Source: Ruminococcus sp. | GTDB lineage: Bacteria; Bacillota; Clostridia; Oscillospirales; Ruminococcaceae | DNA: 5,837 nucleotides | Assembly (NCBI GenBank): GCA_017544125.1 | Contig: JAFYET010000287.1 | Location: 1-5,837 of the forward strand | Direction: 5' to 3' | Shown here: positions 1-4,073 of the stretch, piece after piece | How the letters are laid out: every line of letters begins with the position of its first letter | Position numbering within the stretch: position 1 is the stretch's first letter | Translations under genes and position numbers: made by a program | Notes under the pieces: model-generated | What the model was told of the DNA's origin: nothing | The model's input: only the letters and a program-made list of their open reading frames with translations | Databases searched by the model: none

Positions 1-709
1 AAAATGTTTGCTTGAACATGCTTCTTTTCTTTGCCTTTTTGTTCTGCTTGATGATCTCGAGGGGGTCGCCGAAACGTGCCTTGTTGTCTTCCGCTGTCGG
101 AACGGGAGCTTTCTGAGTTATAAGGCTCGACATCTCCTGCATGAGCAGCTGCTGCTCGTAGATAGCCACAGCGTCCTCAATGGTCTCAGCCTCGCCGTTT
201 TCGAGATAGCCCTTTATCTGTGCGGCGTTTGCCATGTATTCAAGCGGTATCGCACAAAGCTCTTTTTCCTGTAAGCCCTTGTAATACTCGTCTTTCTGCT
301 TTATCAGCAGCTCCTCACGGCTCTTGAGCGCATTTATCTGCTCCTTTATGCCCTCGTTCACCTCGACCTGGTTCTTCTCAGCCTCGGTGAGCTTGAATTT
401 ATTGAGCGATATAAGCAAAACGCCCAGGGCAACAGCGATTATCACAAACGCTATTGCAGGTATATACCAAAGCGACAGCCCGCAGAGCCCTAAGAGCAGC
501 AGCCCCATAAAAAGCCCGGAGCACCCCGCAATAAGAAGTGAGCGCCTTATCTTGTGGCCCATATTGAAATTCTCGACAACATAGCTGTTATCGTGGATAT
601 AAGTTTTAAGATACTCTATATTCTCCTTGTTGACCGTTACAGCGTCTTCAAACTCAAAGTAACGCTCACAGTATGTGACAGTCTGCTGCATTCGTTCAAG
701 CTCAGTCAA
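1..709 (-). CDS. Two-helix membrane protein with coiled coil, unrecognised family, C-terminus off the window
   Basis: The frame is open for 236 codons from 709 to the left edge with no stop, so the 3' end is missing. I do not recognise a named family. In order it shows a polar N-terminus (about residues 1-52), two adjacent hydrophobic helices (about 57-76 and 82-102, together a likely hairpin), a charged heptad-like stretch (about 107-150) predicted to be a coiled coil, and then a segment P155-x-x-Y158 ... G172-x-A174 ... A180 ... Y184. That last segment resembles a P..Y/G.A.t..eA..lYe motif I associate with uncharacterised Bacillota membrane proteins (recollection, not a search). The tail is lysine-rich (221-229). 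The start is taken as TTG at 709: an in-frame TGA lies two codons upstream and the SD at 714-725 precedes it. The alternative is ATG at 691-689 (codon 7), which has a weaker SD. The promoter at 748-776 reads into it. Coding is likely because the opposite-strand frames are broken into short pieces. Confidence 0.8.
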   Translation of the reverse strand, partial: MTELERMQQTVTYCERYFEFEDAVTVNKENIEYLKTYIHDNSYVVENFNMGHKIRRSLLIAGCSGLFMGLLLLGLCGLSLWYIPAIAFVIIAVALGVLLISLNKFKLTEAEKNQVEVNEGIKEQINALKSREELLIKQKDEYYKGLQEKELCAIPLEYMANAAQIKGYLENGEAETIEDAVAIYEQQLLMQEMSSLITQKAPVPTAEDNKARFGDPLEIIKQNKKAKKRSMFKQTF

Positions 710-713
710 AGAA

Positions 714-725
714 GATCATCCCTTT
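714..725 (-). promoter_or_regulatory. Shine-Dalgarno that sets the TTG start
   Basis: The minus strand reads AAAGGGATGATC, close to the 16S complement AAAGGAGGTGATC. The GGG ends 10 nt before the TTG at 709-707. The same stretch contains an ATG (719-717) opening a five-codon frame (MIFFD) whose TGA at 704-702 lies inside the main coding sequence, so initiation at this ATG would compete with the TTG. The choice of TTG rests on the SD match and the TGA just upstream. Confidence 0.55.
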
Positions 726-747
726 ACAATAAAATAATACCTTTTAT

Positions 748-776
748 ATTATAGCACCTGAGGTAGGTTTTGTCAA
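748..776 (-). promoter_or_regulatory. Perfect sigma-A consensus promoter of the left-edge membrane gene
   Basis: Minus strand: -35 TTGACA (776-771), a 17-bp spacer, -10 TATAAT (753-748) with an extended-10 TG one base upstream (TGCTATAAT). The expected start is near 741, giving a leader of about 32 nt before the TTG. Both hexamers match consensus exactly, so high unregulated activity is expected unless a repressor intervenes. Confidence 0.9.
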
Positions 777-823
777 TGATTTGTTCAATGCGCTAAAAAA
801 ATCGTCATTATTGACATATTGCA

Positions 824-853
824 AATATCGTTAATAAGCACTTTAACGATGTT
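824..853. repeat. 11-bp inverted repeat upstream of the left-edge gene
   Basis: ATCGTTAA (827-834) and TTAACGAT (843-850) are exact inverted copies separated by 8 nt. Three more flanking pairs (824-826 with 851-853, one G-T) extend the arms to 11. Neither side has a T tract, so it does not look like a terminator. It lies about 100 bp upstream of the expected start of the minus-strand gene. A smaller symmetric motif, GTCA-TTAT-TGAC (804-815), lies between it and the promoter. Either could be a protein-binding site; neither matches an operator I know. Confidence 0.5.
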
Positions 854-933
854 ATTACAATTTGGTGACAAAGAGCGGACTGTTGTATGTATCTTATGTG
901 CTTTGGTACTGGCGTTTTGTGCAGAGGGATTTC

Positions 934-967
934 TAAATAAAAACAGCCCCCGGTCACCCGGAGACTG
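934..967 (-). terminator. Rho-independent terminator of the TM2 gene
   Basis: Minus strand: CAGTCTCCGG, loop GTGA, CCGGGGGCTG, then TTTTTATTTA. The stem is 10 bp with two G-U pairs and a GNRA-type tetraloop, followed directly by a U-rich tail. It lies 55 nt beyond the TM2 stop codon. Read on the plus strand the stem is not followed by T's, which fixes the direction. Confidence 0.9.
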
Positions 968-1022
968 CCGCAAATAAAGCACACTTAATTGATATATAGG
1001 AGAATAAGCGTGCATTATTTCT

Positions 1023-1490
1023 CTAAACAAGAATCATTCCGTTTGCATCGCTCTTTTTGAACAGTGCTACGATAAGCTCGATAAATGCAATAAACGCAGG
1101 TATTGTCGTCCAGCAGAAGAGCAGATAGCATATTCCTGCACCGGTCTTTCTTGCATAGAACTTGTGACCGCCGACAGCACCGAGGAAGAAGCACAGCAGA
1201 CAGTAAACGACCTTGTTTACAGCGATAGTACCGTTTGCAAGAACTGTCGGCTGTCCATTCTGTGTCTGTGAGTTCTGAACATTGATGTTTATACCTCCGT
1301 TGCCAAAGGGCATGGCAGGCTGCTGAGGCTGTACCTTTGAAACTATGGTCTTTGATTCTGTTTCGTATATCTCCACCTCGTCATTTATGTGCGGAACAAA
1401 ATTCAGGTCGCAGGCTCTGACCTCTTTGAGTGCACCATCGTCGGTGCCTATCGTGATTATTTCATTTTCTACAGATAATATTTTAGCCAT
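1023..1490 (-). CDS. TM2-domain membrane protein with N-terminal beta-rich domain
   Basis: 155 residues, complete. Residues 1-53 have an alternating hydrophobic pattern typical of a small beta-barrel (ILSVENEIITIGTDDG ... DEVEIYE ... KTIVSKV) and contain no membrane segment. Residues 54-89 are a Q/N/P/G-rich linker. Residues 92-145 form a TM2 domain (Pfam TM2 family): first helix about 94-108, then the hallmark LGAVGGHKFYARKTGAG (103-119) with G107, G108, H109, F111 and Y112, then a second helix about 120-145, and a short KK-containing tail. TM2 proteins are small two-helix membrane proteins whose bacterial role is generally unknown. The ATG at 1490 has an AAAGGGAG SD 7 nt upstream. It is divergent from an XRE regulator, has a perfect operator palindrome inside its promoter and its own terminator at 934-967, so it is probably a regulated single-gene unit. 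The family call is firm; the function is not known. Confidence 0.92.
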   Translation of the reverse strand: MAKILSVENEIITIGTDDGALKEVRACDLNFVPHINDEVEIYETESKTIVSKVQPQQPAMPFGNGGININVQNSQTQNGQPTVLANGTIAVNKVVYCLLCFFLGAVGGHKFYARKTGAGICYLLFCWTTIPAFIAFIELIVALFKKSDANGMILV

Positions 1491-1523
1491 TAAAACGCTC
1501 CCTTTCGGTTATTTTCTACATCA

Positions 1524-1552
1524 AGTATACAACAATTTGTTGTAAAGGTCAA
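1524..1552 (-). promoter_or_regulatory. Promoter of the TM2 gene, operator in the spacer
   Basis: Minus strand: -35 TTGACC (1552-1547), a 17-bp spacer, -10 TATACT (1529-1524). The expected start is near 1517, giving a leader of about 27 nt. The 17-bp palindrome at 1528-1544 fills the spacer and overlaps the upstream edge of the -10, so a bound repressor would exclude RNA polymerase. Confidence 0.85.
1528..1544. promoter_or_regulatory. Operator O1, perfect palindrome in the TM2 promoter
   Basis: TACAACAA-T-TTGTTGTA: two exact 8-bp inverted arms around one central base, a size and symmetry typical of a dimeric helix-turn-helix repressor site. Degenerate copies occur at 1612-1628 and 1637-1653. 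Assignment to the adjacent XRE protein is inference from position and repetition. Confidence 0.8.
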
Positions 1553-1573
1553 GCATATTCACCCCTGTGATGT

Positions 1574-1601
1574 ATATTTTTGTTCTTTTATACAAAAATA
1601 T
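1574..1601. repeat. AT-rich 10-bp inverted repeat between the divergent promoters
   Basis: ATATTTTTGT (1574-1583) and ACAAAAATAT (1592-1601) are exact inverted copies with an 8-nt centre. The sequence differs from the three operators. It lies between the two promoters and upstream of both, so it is not a terminator of either gene. It could be an accessory binding site, a bend, or chance in AT-rich DNA. Confidence 0.5.
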
Positions 1602-1611
1602 GTTTATGTTT

Positions 1612-1628
1612 TACCACAAATTGTTGTA
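1612..1628. promoter_or_regulatory. Operator O2, near-perfect copy upstream of the XRE promoter
   Basis: TACCACAA-A-TTGTTGTA: the right arm is identical to O1 and the left arm differs at one base of eight. It is centred at 1620, 84 bp from O1 and 25 bp from O3, and lies just upstream of the -35 of the XRE gene. Confidence 0.75.
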
Positions 1629-1634
1629 AAGAAA

Positions 1635-1662
1635 ATGACCACATTTTGTTGTATGCTATACT
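1635..1662 (+). promoter_or_regulatory. Promoter of the XRE gene
   Basis: -10 TATACT (1657-1662) with an extended-10 TG (TGCTATACT) and a weak -35, ATGACC (1635-1640) at 16 bp or AATGAC (1634-1639) at 17 bp. The expected start is near 1669, leaving a leader of about 18 nt. It shares the order TGACC, operator, TATACT with the divergent TM2 promoter. Confidence 0.75.
1637..1653. promoter_or_regulatory. Operator O3, degenerate copy inside the XRE promoter
   Basis: GACCACAT-T-TTGTTGTA: the right arm is identical to O1 and O2, the left arm matches 5 of 8. It overlaps the -35 and fills most of the spacer to the -10 at 1657. It fits a low-affinity autoregulatory site; the affinity order is inference. 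Confidence 0.6.
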
Positions 1663-1686
1663 GAATATATCAAGGGGGTGCGCCGA

Positions 1687-1908
1687 ATGTATCAGAGAAT
1701 AAGAGACCTCAGAGAGGACCACGATATGACACAGGCTGATGTGGCGACTGCGCTTCACTGCTCGCAGCAGGCATACAGCAACTATGAACTCGGTCAGCGT
1801 GATATACCGTCAGATGTTCTGATAGCCCTTGCCGAGCTGCATAAAACCAATGTTGACTATATACTCGGCATAACACAGGTCAAGACCTACTATAAAAAGC
1901 TCAGATAG
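1687..1908 (+). CDS. Small XRE/Cro-family transcriptional regulator
   Basis: 73 residues, essentially a single HTH_3 (Cro/C1-type) domain. Helix 1 is about 2-11 (RIRDLRE), the helix-turn-helix is T15-Q-A-D-V-A-TAL followed by the recognition helix region S26-QQAYSNYELGQRDI40, and P41-SDVLIALAELHKTNVDYILG61 is the standard closing helices with the D-Y-I/L-LG signature. There is no extra sensory domain, so any signal must act through a partner, proteolysis or protein level. The start is ATG 1687, because AAGGGGG (1672-1678) is an SD 8 nt upstream; the GTG at 1678 would put the SD inside the gene. It is divergent from the TM2 gene and has its own promoter and terminator. By position and the three shared palindromes, it is the likely repressor of both genes (inference). 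Single-domain XRE proteins like this also occur in prophages and mobile elements, but no such genes are visible here. Confidence 0.93.
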   Translation: MYQRIRDLREDHDMTQADVATALHCSQQAYSNYELGQRDIPSDVLIALAELHKTNVDYILGITQVKTYYKKLR

Positions 1909-1946
1909 TCTGCACAGCTGTTGTTAAGGCGTGCAGGCTGTTTTTT
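1907..1946 (+). terminator. Rho-independent terminator of the XRE gene, overlapping its stop codon
   Basis: AGTCTGCAC (1907-1915) pairs with GTGCAGGCT (1931-1939), 9 bp with one G-U, a 15-nt loop, then G and six T's (1941-1946). The stem begins on the last two bases of the TAG stop, leaving no 3' UTR. The next promoter's -35 starts 4 bp after the T run. Confidence 0.85.
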
Positions 1947-1950
1947 ATTC

Positions 1951-1979
1951 TTGCCAAACTATCCTTTGTGTGATATAAT
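1951..1979 (+). promoter_or_regulatory. Promoter of the AlkZ-related/AlaX operon
   Basis: -35 TTGCCA (1951-1956), a 17-bp spacer, -10 TATAAT (1974-1979) preceded by an extended-10 TG (TGATATAAT). The expected start is near 1986, at the left arm of the leader hairpin. None of the upstream operators falls in this promoter, so it is probably independent of the XRE regulator. Confidence 0.88.
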
Positions 1980-1984
1980 ACATA

Positions 1985-2019
1985 CAGTGGGTTTCGCCGA
2001 CAGGCGGACACCTCAACTG
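1985..2019 (+). other. Leader hairpin at the 5' end of the operon mRNA
   Basis: Outer arms CAGT (1985-1988) and ACTG (2016-2019) enclose an inner stem GGGTTTCGCC (1989-1998), loop GACA, GGCGGA-c-ACCT (2003-2013, one bulged C, G-U pairs). No T tract follows, so it is not a terminator, and the SD at 2033-2038 is outside the stem. Its start coincides with the predicted transcript 5' end, so a role in mRNA stability is plausible. It matches no riboswitch I know. Confidence 0.5.
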
Positions 2020-2032
2020 TTAACTGAAAAAC

Positions 2033-2038
2033 GGTGAT
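2033..2038 (+). promoter_or_regulatory. Shifted Shine-Dalgarno GGTGAT for the AlkZ-related gene
   Basis: ACGGTGATACT precedes ATG 2042. The pairing uses the GGTGAT part of AAAGGAGGTGATCC rather than the usual AGGAGG core, so it sits only 3 nt from the start codon, which is the correct register for that part of the anti-SD. It supports ATG 2042 over later starts. Confidence 0.6.
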
Positions 2039-2041
2039 ACT

Positions 2042-2764
2042 ATGGAAAAAATAGACGGCATATGGTATATGAGCGGGCTTGCACGAAATGACAGCAGCCG
2101 TATAAAGAATATCGACGAGCTGACGGCGTTTGTTGAGAGCGTGGGCTTTGTGCCGCTCTTTAAAAACGATATCGAGGGCTTCTCCGTCGAGGAACATTCG
2201 GCAGCGCAGAGCTGGTGGACGGGGGCGGAGGACGACCCGTGGGAGATGCGTGAGCAGGCAGCTTCTCAGCGTAGGATTGCCTACGGTAAGCTCTTTGACG
2301 GCAAGGCGGGGTTCATCTCCCTTTCGTTTCTGCCTGATTTTGTCAATTTCAGGCGTGACGGGTATGACTTTGATTCCCTCTGGGAGGAGGGTAAGGCTAA
2401 ACACCGCCATAAGCTCATAATGGATCTGTTCTCTTTGCGTGATGAGTGGTTCTCGTTTGAAATGAAAAAGACCGCAGGCTTTGGCAAGGGCGGGGAGAAG
2501 AACTTCGACGGCACGGTCAACGGGCTTATGCAGCAGCTTTACCTCGTGATAGGCGATTTTCGTAAAAAGATAAATAAAAAGGGGCAGGAATACGGCATGA
2601 TGAAGTGCGCAAAATACACCACCCCCGAGTATATATGGGGCTATGATACAGTGTGCGCCGCATATGAGCGTGACCCCGCCGAGAGCAGGCAGAGGATATA
2701 TGACCACCTTTACCGCCTGTTCCCGAAAGCTGATAAAAAAGCAGCTAAAAAGCTGATAGGATAG
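2042..2764 (+). CDS. AlkZ-related protein (winged-helix DNA glycosylase-like family)
   Basis: 240 residues, complete, cytosolic (no signal or membrane segment). I recognise it as one of the roughly 230-residue clostridial proteins annotated as AlkZ-related. Family landmarks are L39-F-K-N-D-I-E-GFSVEEH52, WWTG (58-61), DPWEMRE (65-71), AYGKLFDGKAGFIS (80-93), RRDGYDFDS (104-112), AGFGKGGEKNFDGT (145-158) and YTTPEYIWGYD (192-202). AlkZ/YcaQ enzymes remove bulky alkylated bases and interstrand crosslinks. This protein is much shorter than AlkZ (near 400 residues) and I cannot point to the catalytic glutamine motif, so glycosylase activity is not established. It heads an operon: a strong promoter and leader precede it, and the next gene starts 16 nt after its stop. 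A 317-codon antisense frame (1901-2854) overlaps it but has no SD and is a shadow. The gene is firm; the family name comes from recall. Confidence 0.82.
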   Translation: MEKIDGIWYMSGLARNDSSRIKNIDELTAFVESVGFVPLFKNDIEGFSVEEHSAAQSWWTGAEDDPWEMREQAASQRRIAYGKLFDGKAGFISLSFLPDFVNFRRDGYDFDSLWEEGKAKHRHKLIMDLFSLRDEWFSFEMKKTAGFGKGGEKNFDGTVNGLMQQLYLVIGDFRKKINKKGQEYGMMKCAKYTTPEYIWGYDTVCAAYERDPAESRQRIYDHLYRLFPKADKKAAKKLIG

Positions 2765-2780
2765 AAAGGAAGTTAAGACG

Positions 2781-3923
2781 ATGACAAAAAAGCTATTTGA
2801 TAACGGCGAGCTCTTTGAGTTCGAGGCAACAGTCCTCTCCTGCGAGCAGGGCAAGAAATGCTGTGAGGTGACGCTTGATCAGACGGCGTTCTTCCCCGAG
2901 GGCGGCGGTCAGGCAGGCGATGTGGGTACGCTTGGCGGCGTTAAGGTGCTCGACACCCAGGAAAAGGACGGCGCAGTTATCCATAAGACAGATAAGCCGC
3001 TTGAAGTCGGCGCAAAGGTAAAGGGTGTCATAGATAAGAACGTGCGCCTTCGCCGTATGCAGAACCACTCGGGCGAGCACCTTATCATGGGCTTTATACA
3101 TAAGCGCTTTGGCTATGAGAACGTGGGCTTCCACCTCGGTAAGGAGGAAGTGACCCTCGACTTGAACGGCGTTATCACCTATGATGAGCTTTTGGAGTGC
3201 GAGGCTCAGGCAAATGAAGCGATAGCAAATGATGTGCCGATAACTATATCCTACCCCGATGATAAGACCCTTGAAACGCTCCATTACAGAAGCAAGCTCG
3301 AAAATATGGCAAACGTGCGTATAGTCACTATCGAGGGTATAGATGTCTGCGCTTGCTGTGCGCCCCACCTCTCGTCAACAGGCAAGATAGGCATAGTCAA
3401 GGTACTCACCGCCGAGAGCTATAAGGGCGGCACAAGGGTGCATATACTCTGCGGGCTCGATGCTGTGGCTGAGTATGAGAAAAAGCAGGCGTGCGTCAAG
3501 GAACTGCAAAAGCTCCTCTCCGCTAAGCCCGAGAAGATAGCCGATGCGGTAAAGCGGCTGCTCGATGAGAATAATGAGCTTAAGAAAAAGCTCACCGATA
3601 TAGCAAACGCGCAGGCTGACAGTATCATAGCTACGCTCAAAAATGATAGCAGAGGTAACTTCTGCGTATTCACCGACGGGCTCGATGCAAACGCTATGCG
3701 CCGTATCGCCAACGAGGGCGTTAAGCTCACAGACGGTATGTTCGGCGTGTTCAGTAAGACAGCAGGCGGTTATAGCTATATCATCGCATCTGAAAAAGTC
3801 GCCCTGCGTGCTAAGTCCAAGGAGATAAACGCAGCCCTCAGCGGCAAAGGCGGCGGAAGTGACGCTATGATACAAGGCAGCGTGGCCGCAGACGAAGAAA
3901 AAATCAGAGATTTTTTCAGTTGA
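2781..3923 (+). CDS. alaX: Alanyl-tRNA editing hydrolase, long AlaX type with DHHA1 domain
   Basis: 380 residues, complete. It is a stand-alone homologue of the alanyl-tRNA synthetase editing region, expected to deacylate Ser-tRNA(Ala) (and Gly-tRNA(Ala)) in the cytosol. Order: N-terminal beta domain with QTAFFPEGGGQAGD (34-47), where T35 and the GGGQ lie at the editing site; the HxxxH zinc half N95-HSGEH100 (H96, H100); the second zinc half C192-CAPH196 in CACCAPHLSSTG; GGTRVHILCG (216-225), closing the tRNA_SAD region; a coiled coil about 228-275; and a C-terminal DHHA1 domain ending in GKGGGSDAMIQGS (355-367). The length and DHHA1 domain place it with AlaX-L rather than the short forms. 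It lacks the aminoacylation domain, so it is not a synthetase. All four zinc ligands are present, so it is probably active. ATG 2781 has an AAAGGAAG SD. It follows the AlkZ-related gene by 16 nt and shares its promoter. Confidence 0.93.
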   Translation: MTKKLFDNGELFEFEATVLSCEQGKKCCEVTLDQTAFFPEGGGQAGDVGTLGGVKVLDTQEKDGAVIHKTDKPLEVGAKVKGVIDKNVRLRRMQNHSGEHLIMGFIHKRFGYENVGFHLGKEEVTLDLNGVITYDELLECEAQANEAIANDVPITISYPDDKTLETLHYRSKLENMANVRIVTIEGIDVCACCAPHLSSTGKIGIVKVLTAESYKGGTRVHILCGLDAVAEYEKKQACVKELQKLLSAKPEKIADAVKRLLDENNELKKKLTDIANAQADSIIATLKNDSRGNFCVFTDGLDANAMRRIANEGVKLTDGMFGVFSKTAGGYSYIIASEKVALRAKSKEINAALSGKGGGSDAMIQGSVAADEEKIRDFFS

Positions 3924-3930
3924 TATACTT

Positions 3931-3965
3931 AATTGCCCCCGAAGCTAAAAACTTCGGGGGCGATT
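3931..3965 (+). terminator. Hairpin terminator after alaX, possibly bidirectional
   Basis: GCCCCCGAAG (3935-3944), loop CTAAAAA, CTTCGGGGGC (3952-3961): a perfect 10-bp stem extended by AATT/GATT to 14 bp with one T-G. The downstream tail (CTATATA) has few T's, so efficiency is uncertain. It lies 8 nt after the alaX stop codon, between convergent genes, and may also stop transcripts from the minus-strand ABC genes. Confidence 0.7.
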
Positions 3966-3973
3966 CTATATAC

Positions 3974-3991
3974 GTGCGGCGTAAGCCGCAC
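3974..3991. repeat. Perfect 7-bp hairpin in the convergent intergenic region
   Basis: GTGCGGC, loop GTAA, GCCGCAC. GC-rich, with a GNRA-type tetraloop on the plus strand and no T tract. It flanks the heptad array on the left, in a layout like short dispersed palindromes. Confidence 0.65.
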
Positions 3992-3999
3992 CACCACAA

Positions 4000-4034
4000 T
4001 TATTATTTATTCATTATTCTTTATTCACTATTCA
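4000..4034. repeat. Tandem array of five heptads, consensus TTATTCA
   Basis: Successive heptads from 4000 are TTATTAT, TTATTCA, TTATTCT, TTATTCA, CTATTCA, each within two bases of the consensus and in strict 7-nt register, ending at TTTAG. AT-rich and non-coding. It is bounded by the hairpins at 3974-3991 and 4043-4065. Such arrays recur between genes in clostridia (general impression), so a dispersed-repeat remnant is possible. Confidence 0.6.
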
Positions 4035-4042
4035 TTTAGTGC

Positions 4043-4065
4043 TCAAAGCTCCGCAGGAGCTTTGA
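4043..4065 (-). terminator. 10-bp hairpin just beyond the ABC ATPase stop, possible weak terminator
   Basis: TCAAAGCTCC (4043-4052), loop GCA, GGAGCTTTGA (4056-4065): a perfect stem 8 nt beyond the ATPase stop codon. On the minus strand the tail is GCACTAAATG, without a U tract, so classical intrinsic termination is doubtful. It may instead protect the mRNA 3' end or be the right palindrome of the repeat cluster at 3974-4065. Confidence 0.4.
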
Positions 4066-4073
4066 ATGCGCTC

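Larger units (their letters stand above)
710..1022. other. Gene-free intergenic stretch of about 313 bp
   Basis: This holds the promoter and SD of the minus-strand membrane gene (714-776), the inverted repeats at 804-853 and the TM2-gene terminator (934-967). I see no supported gene in 854-933. The open frames there are very short or lack an SD, and the 81-codon minus frame across 785-1030 has no SD, runs through the terminator and begins inside the end of the TM2 gene. Confidence 0.6.

Noticed and set aside
8..754. Plus-strand frames at 8-274, 324-584 and 554-754
   Set aside because: They are fragmented and lack SDs. The minus strand carries one continuous frame from 709 to the edge with an SD and a consensus promoter.
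811..838. TTGACA followed by TAATAA as a plus-strand promoter
   Set aside because: The spacing (15 bp) and -10 are poor and no plus-strand gene follows before the convergent TM2 gene.
785..1030. 81-codon minus-strand frame after the TM2 gene
   Set aside because: No SD; it starts inside the TM2 3' end and reads through the TM2 terminator hairpin; the composition is unlike its neighbours.
1009..1059. Short GTG frame with AGGAG upstream on the plus strand
   Set aside because: Only 16 codons, antisense to the TM2 3' end, no promoter; the AGGAG is part of a small AT-rich hairpin.
1678..1686. GTG 1678 as the start of the XRE gene
   Set aside because: It would place the AAGGGGG SD only 0-1 nt from the start; ATG 1687 has correct 8-nt spacing and gives a normal XRE N-terminus.
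1901..2854. 317-codon minus-strand open frame
   Set aside because: It is antisense to the AlkZ-related gene, which has a promoter, an SD and recognisable family motifs. The minus frame has no SD, covers the promoter and part of the XRE terminator, and its translation has no family features.
2793..3875. Two long minus-strand frames (2793-3368 and 3375-3875)
   Set aside because: Both lie opposite the AlaX coding sequence, which has zinc-ligand and DHHA1 motifs throughout. They are codon-bias shadows.
4000..4065. CRISPR-like repeat array
   Set aside because: The units are 7 nt, tandem and without spacers, and no cas genes are nearby.
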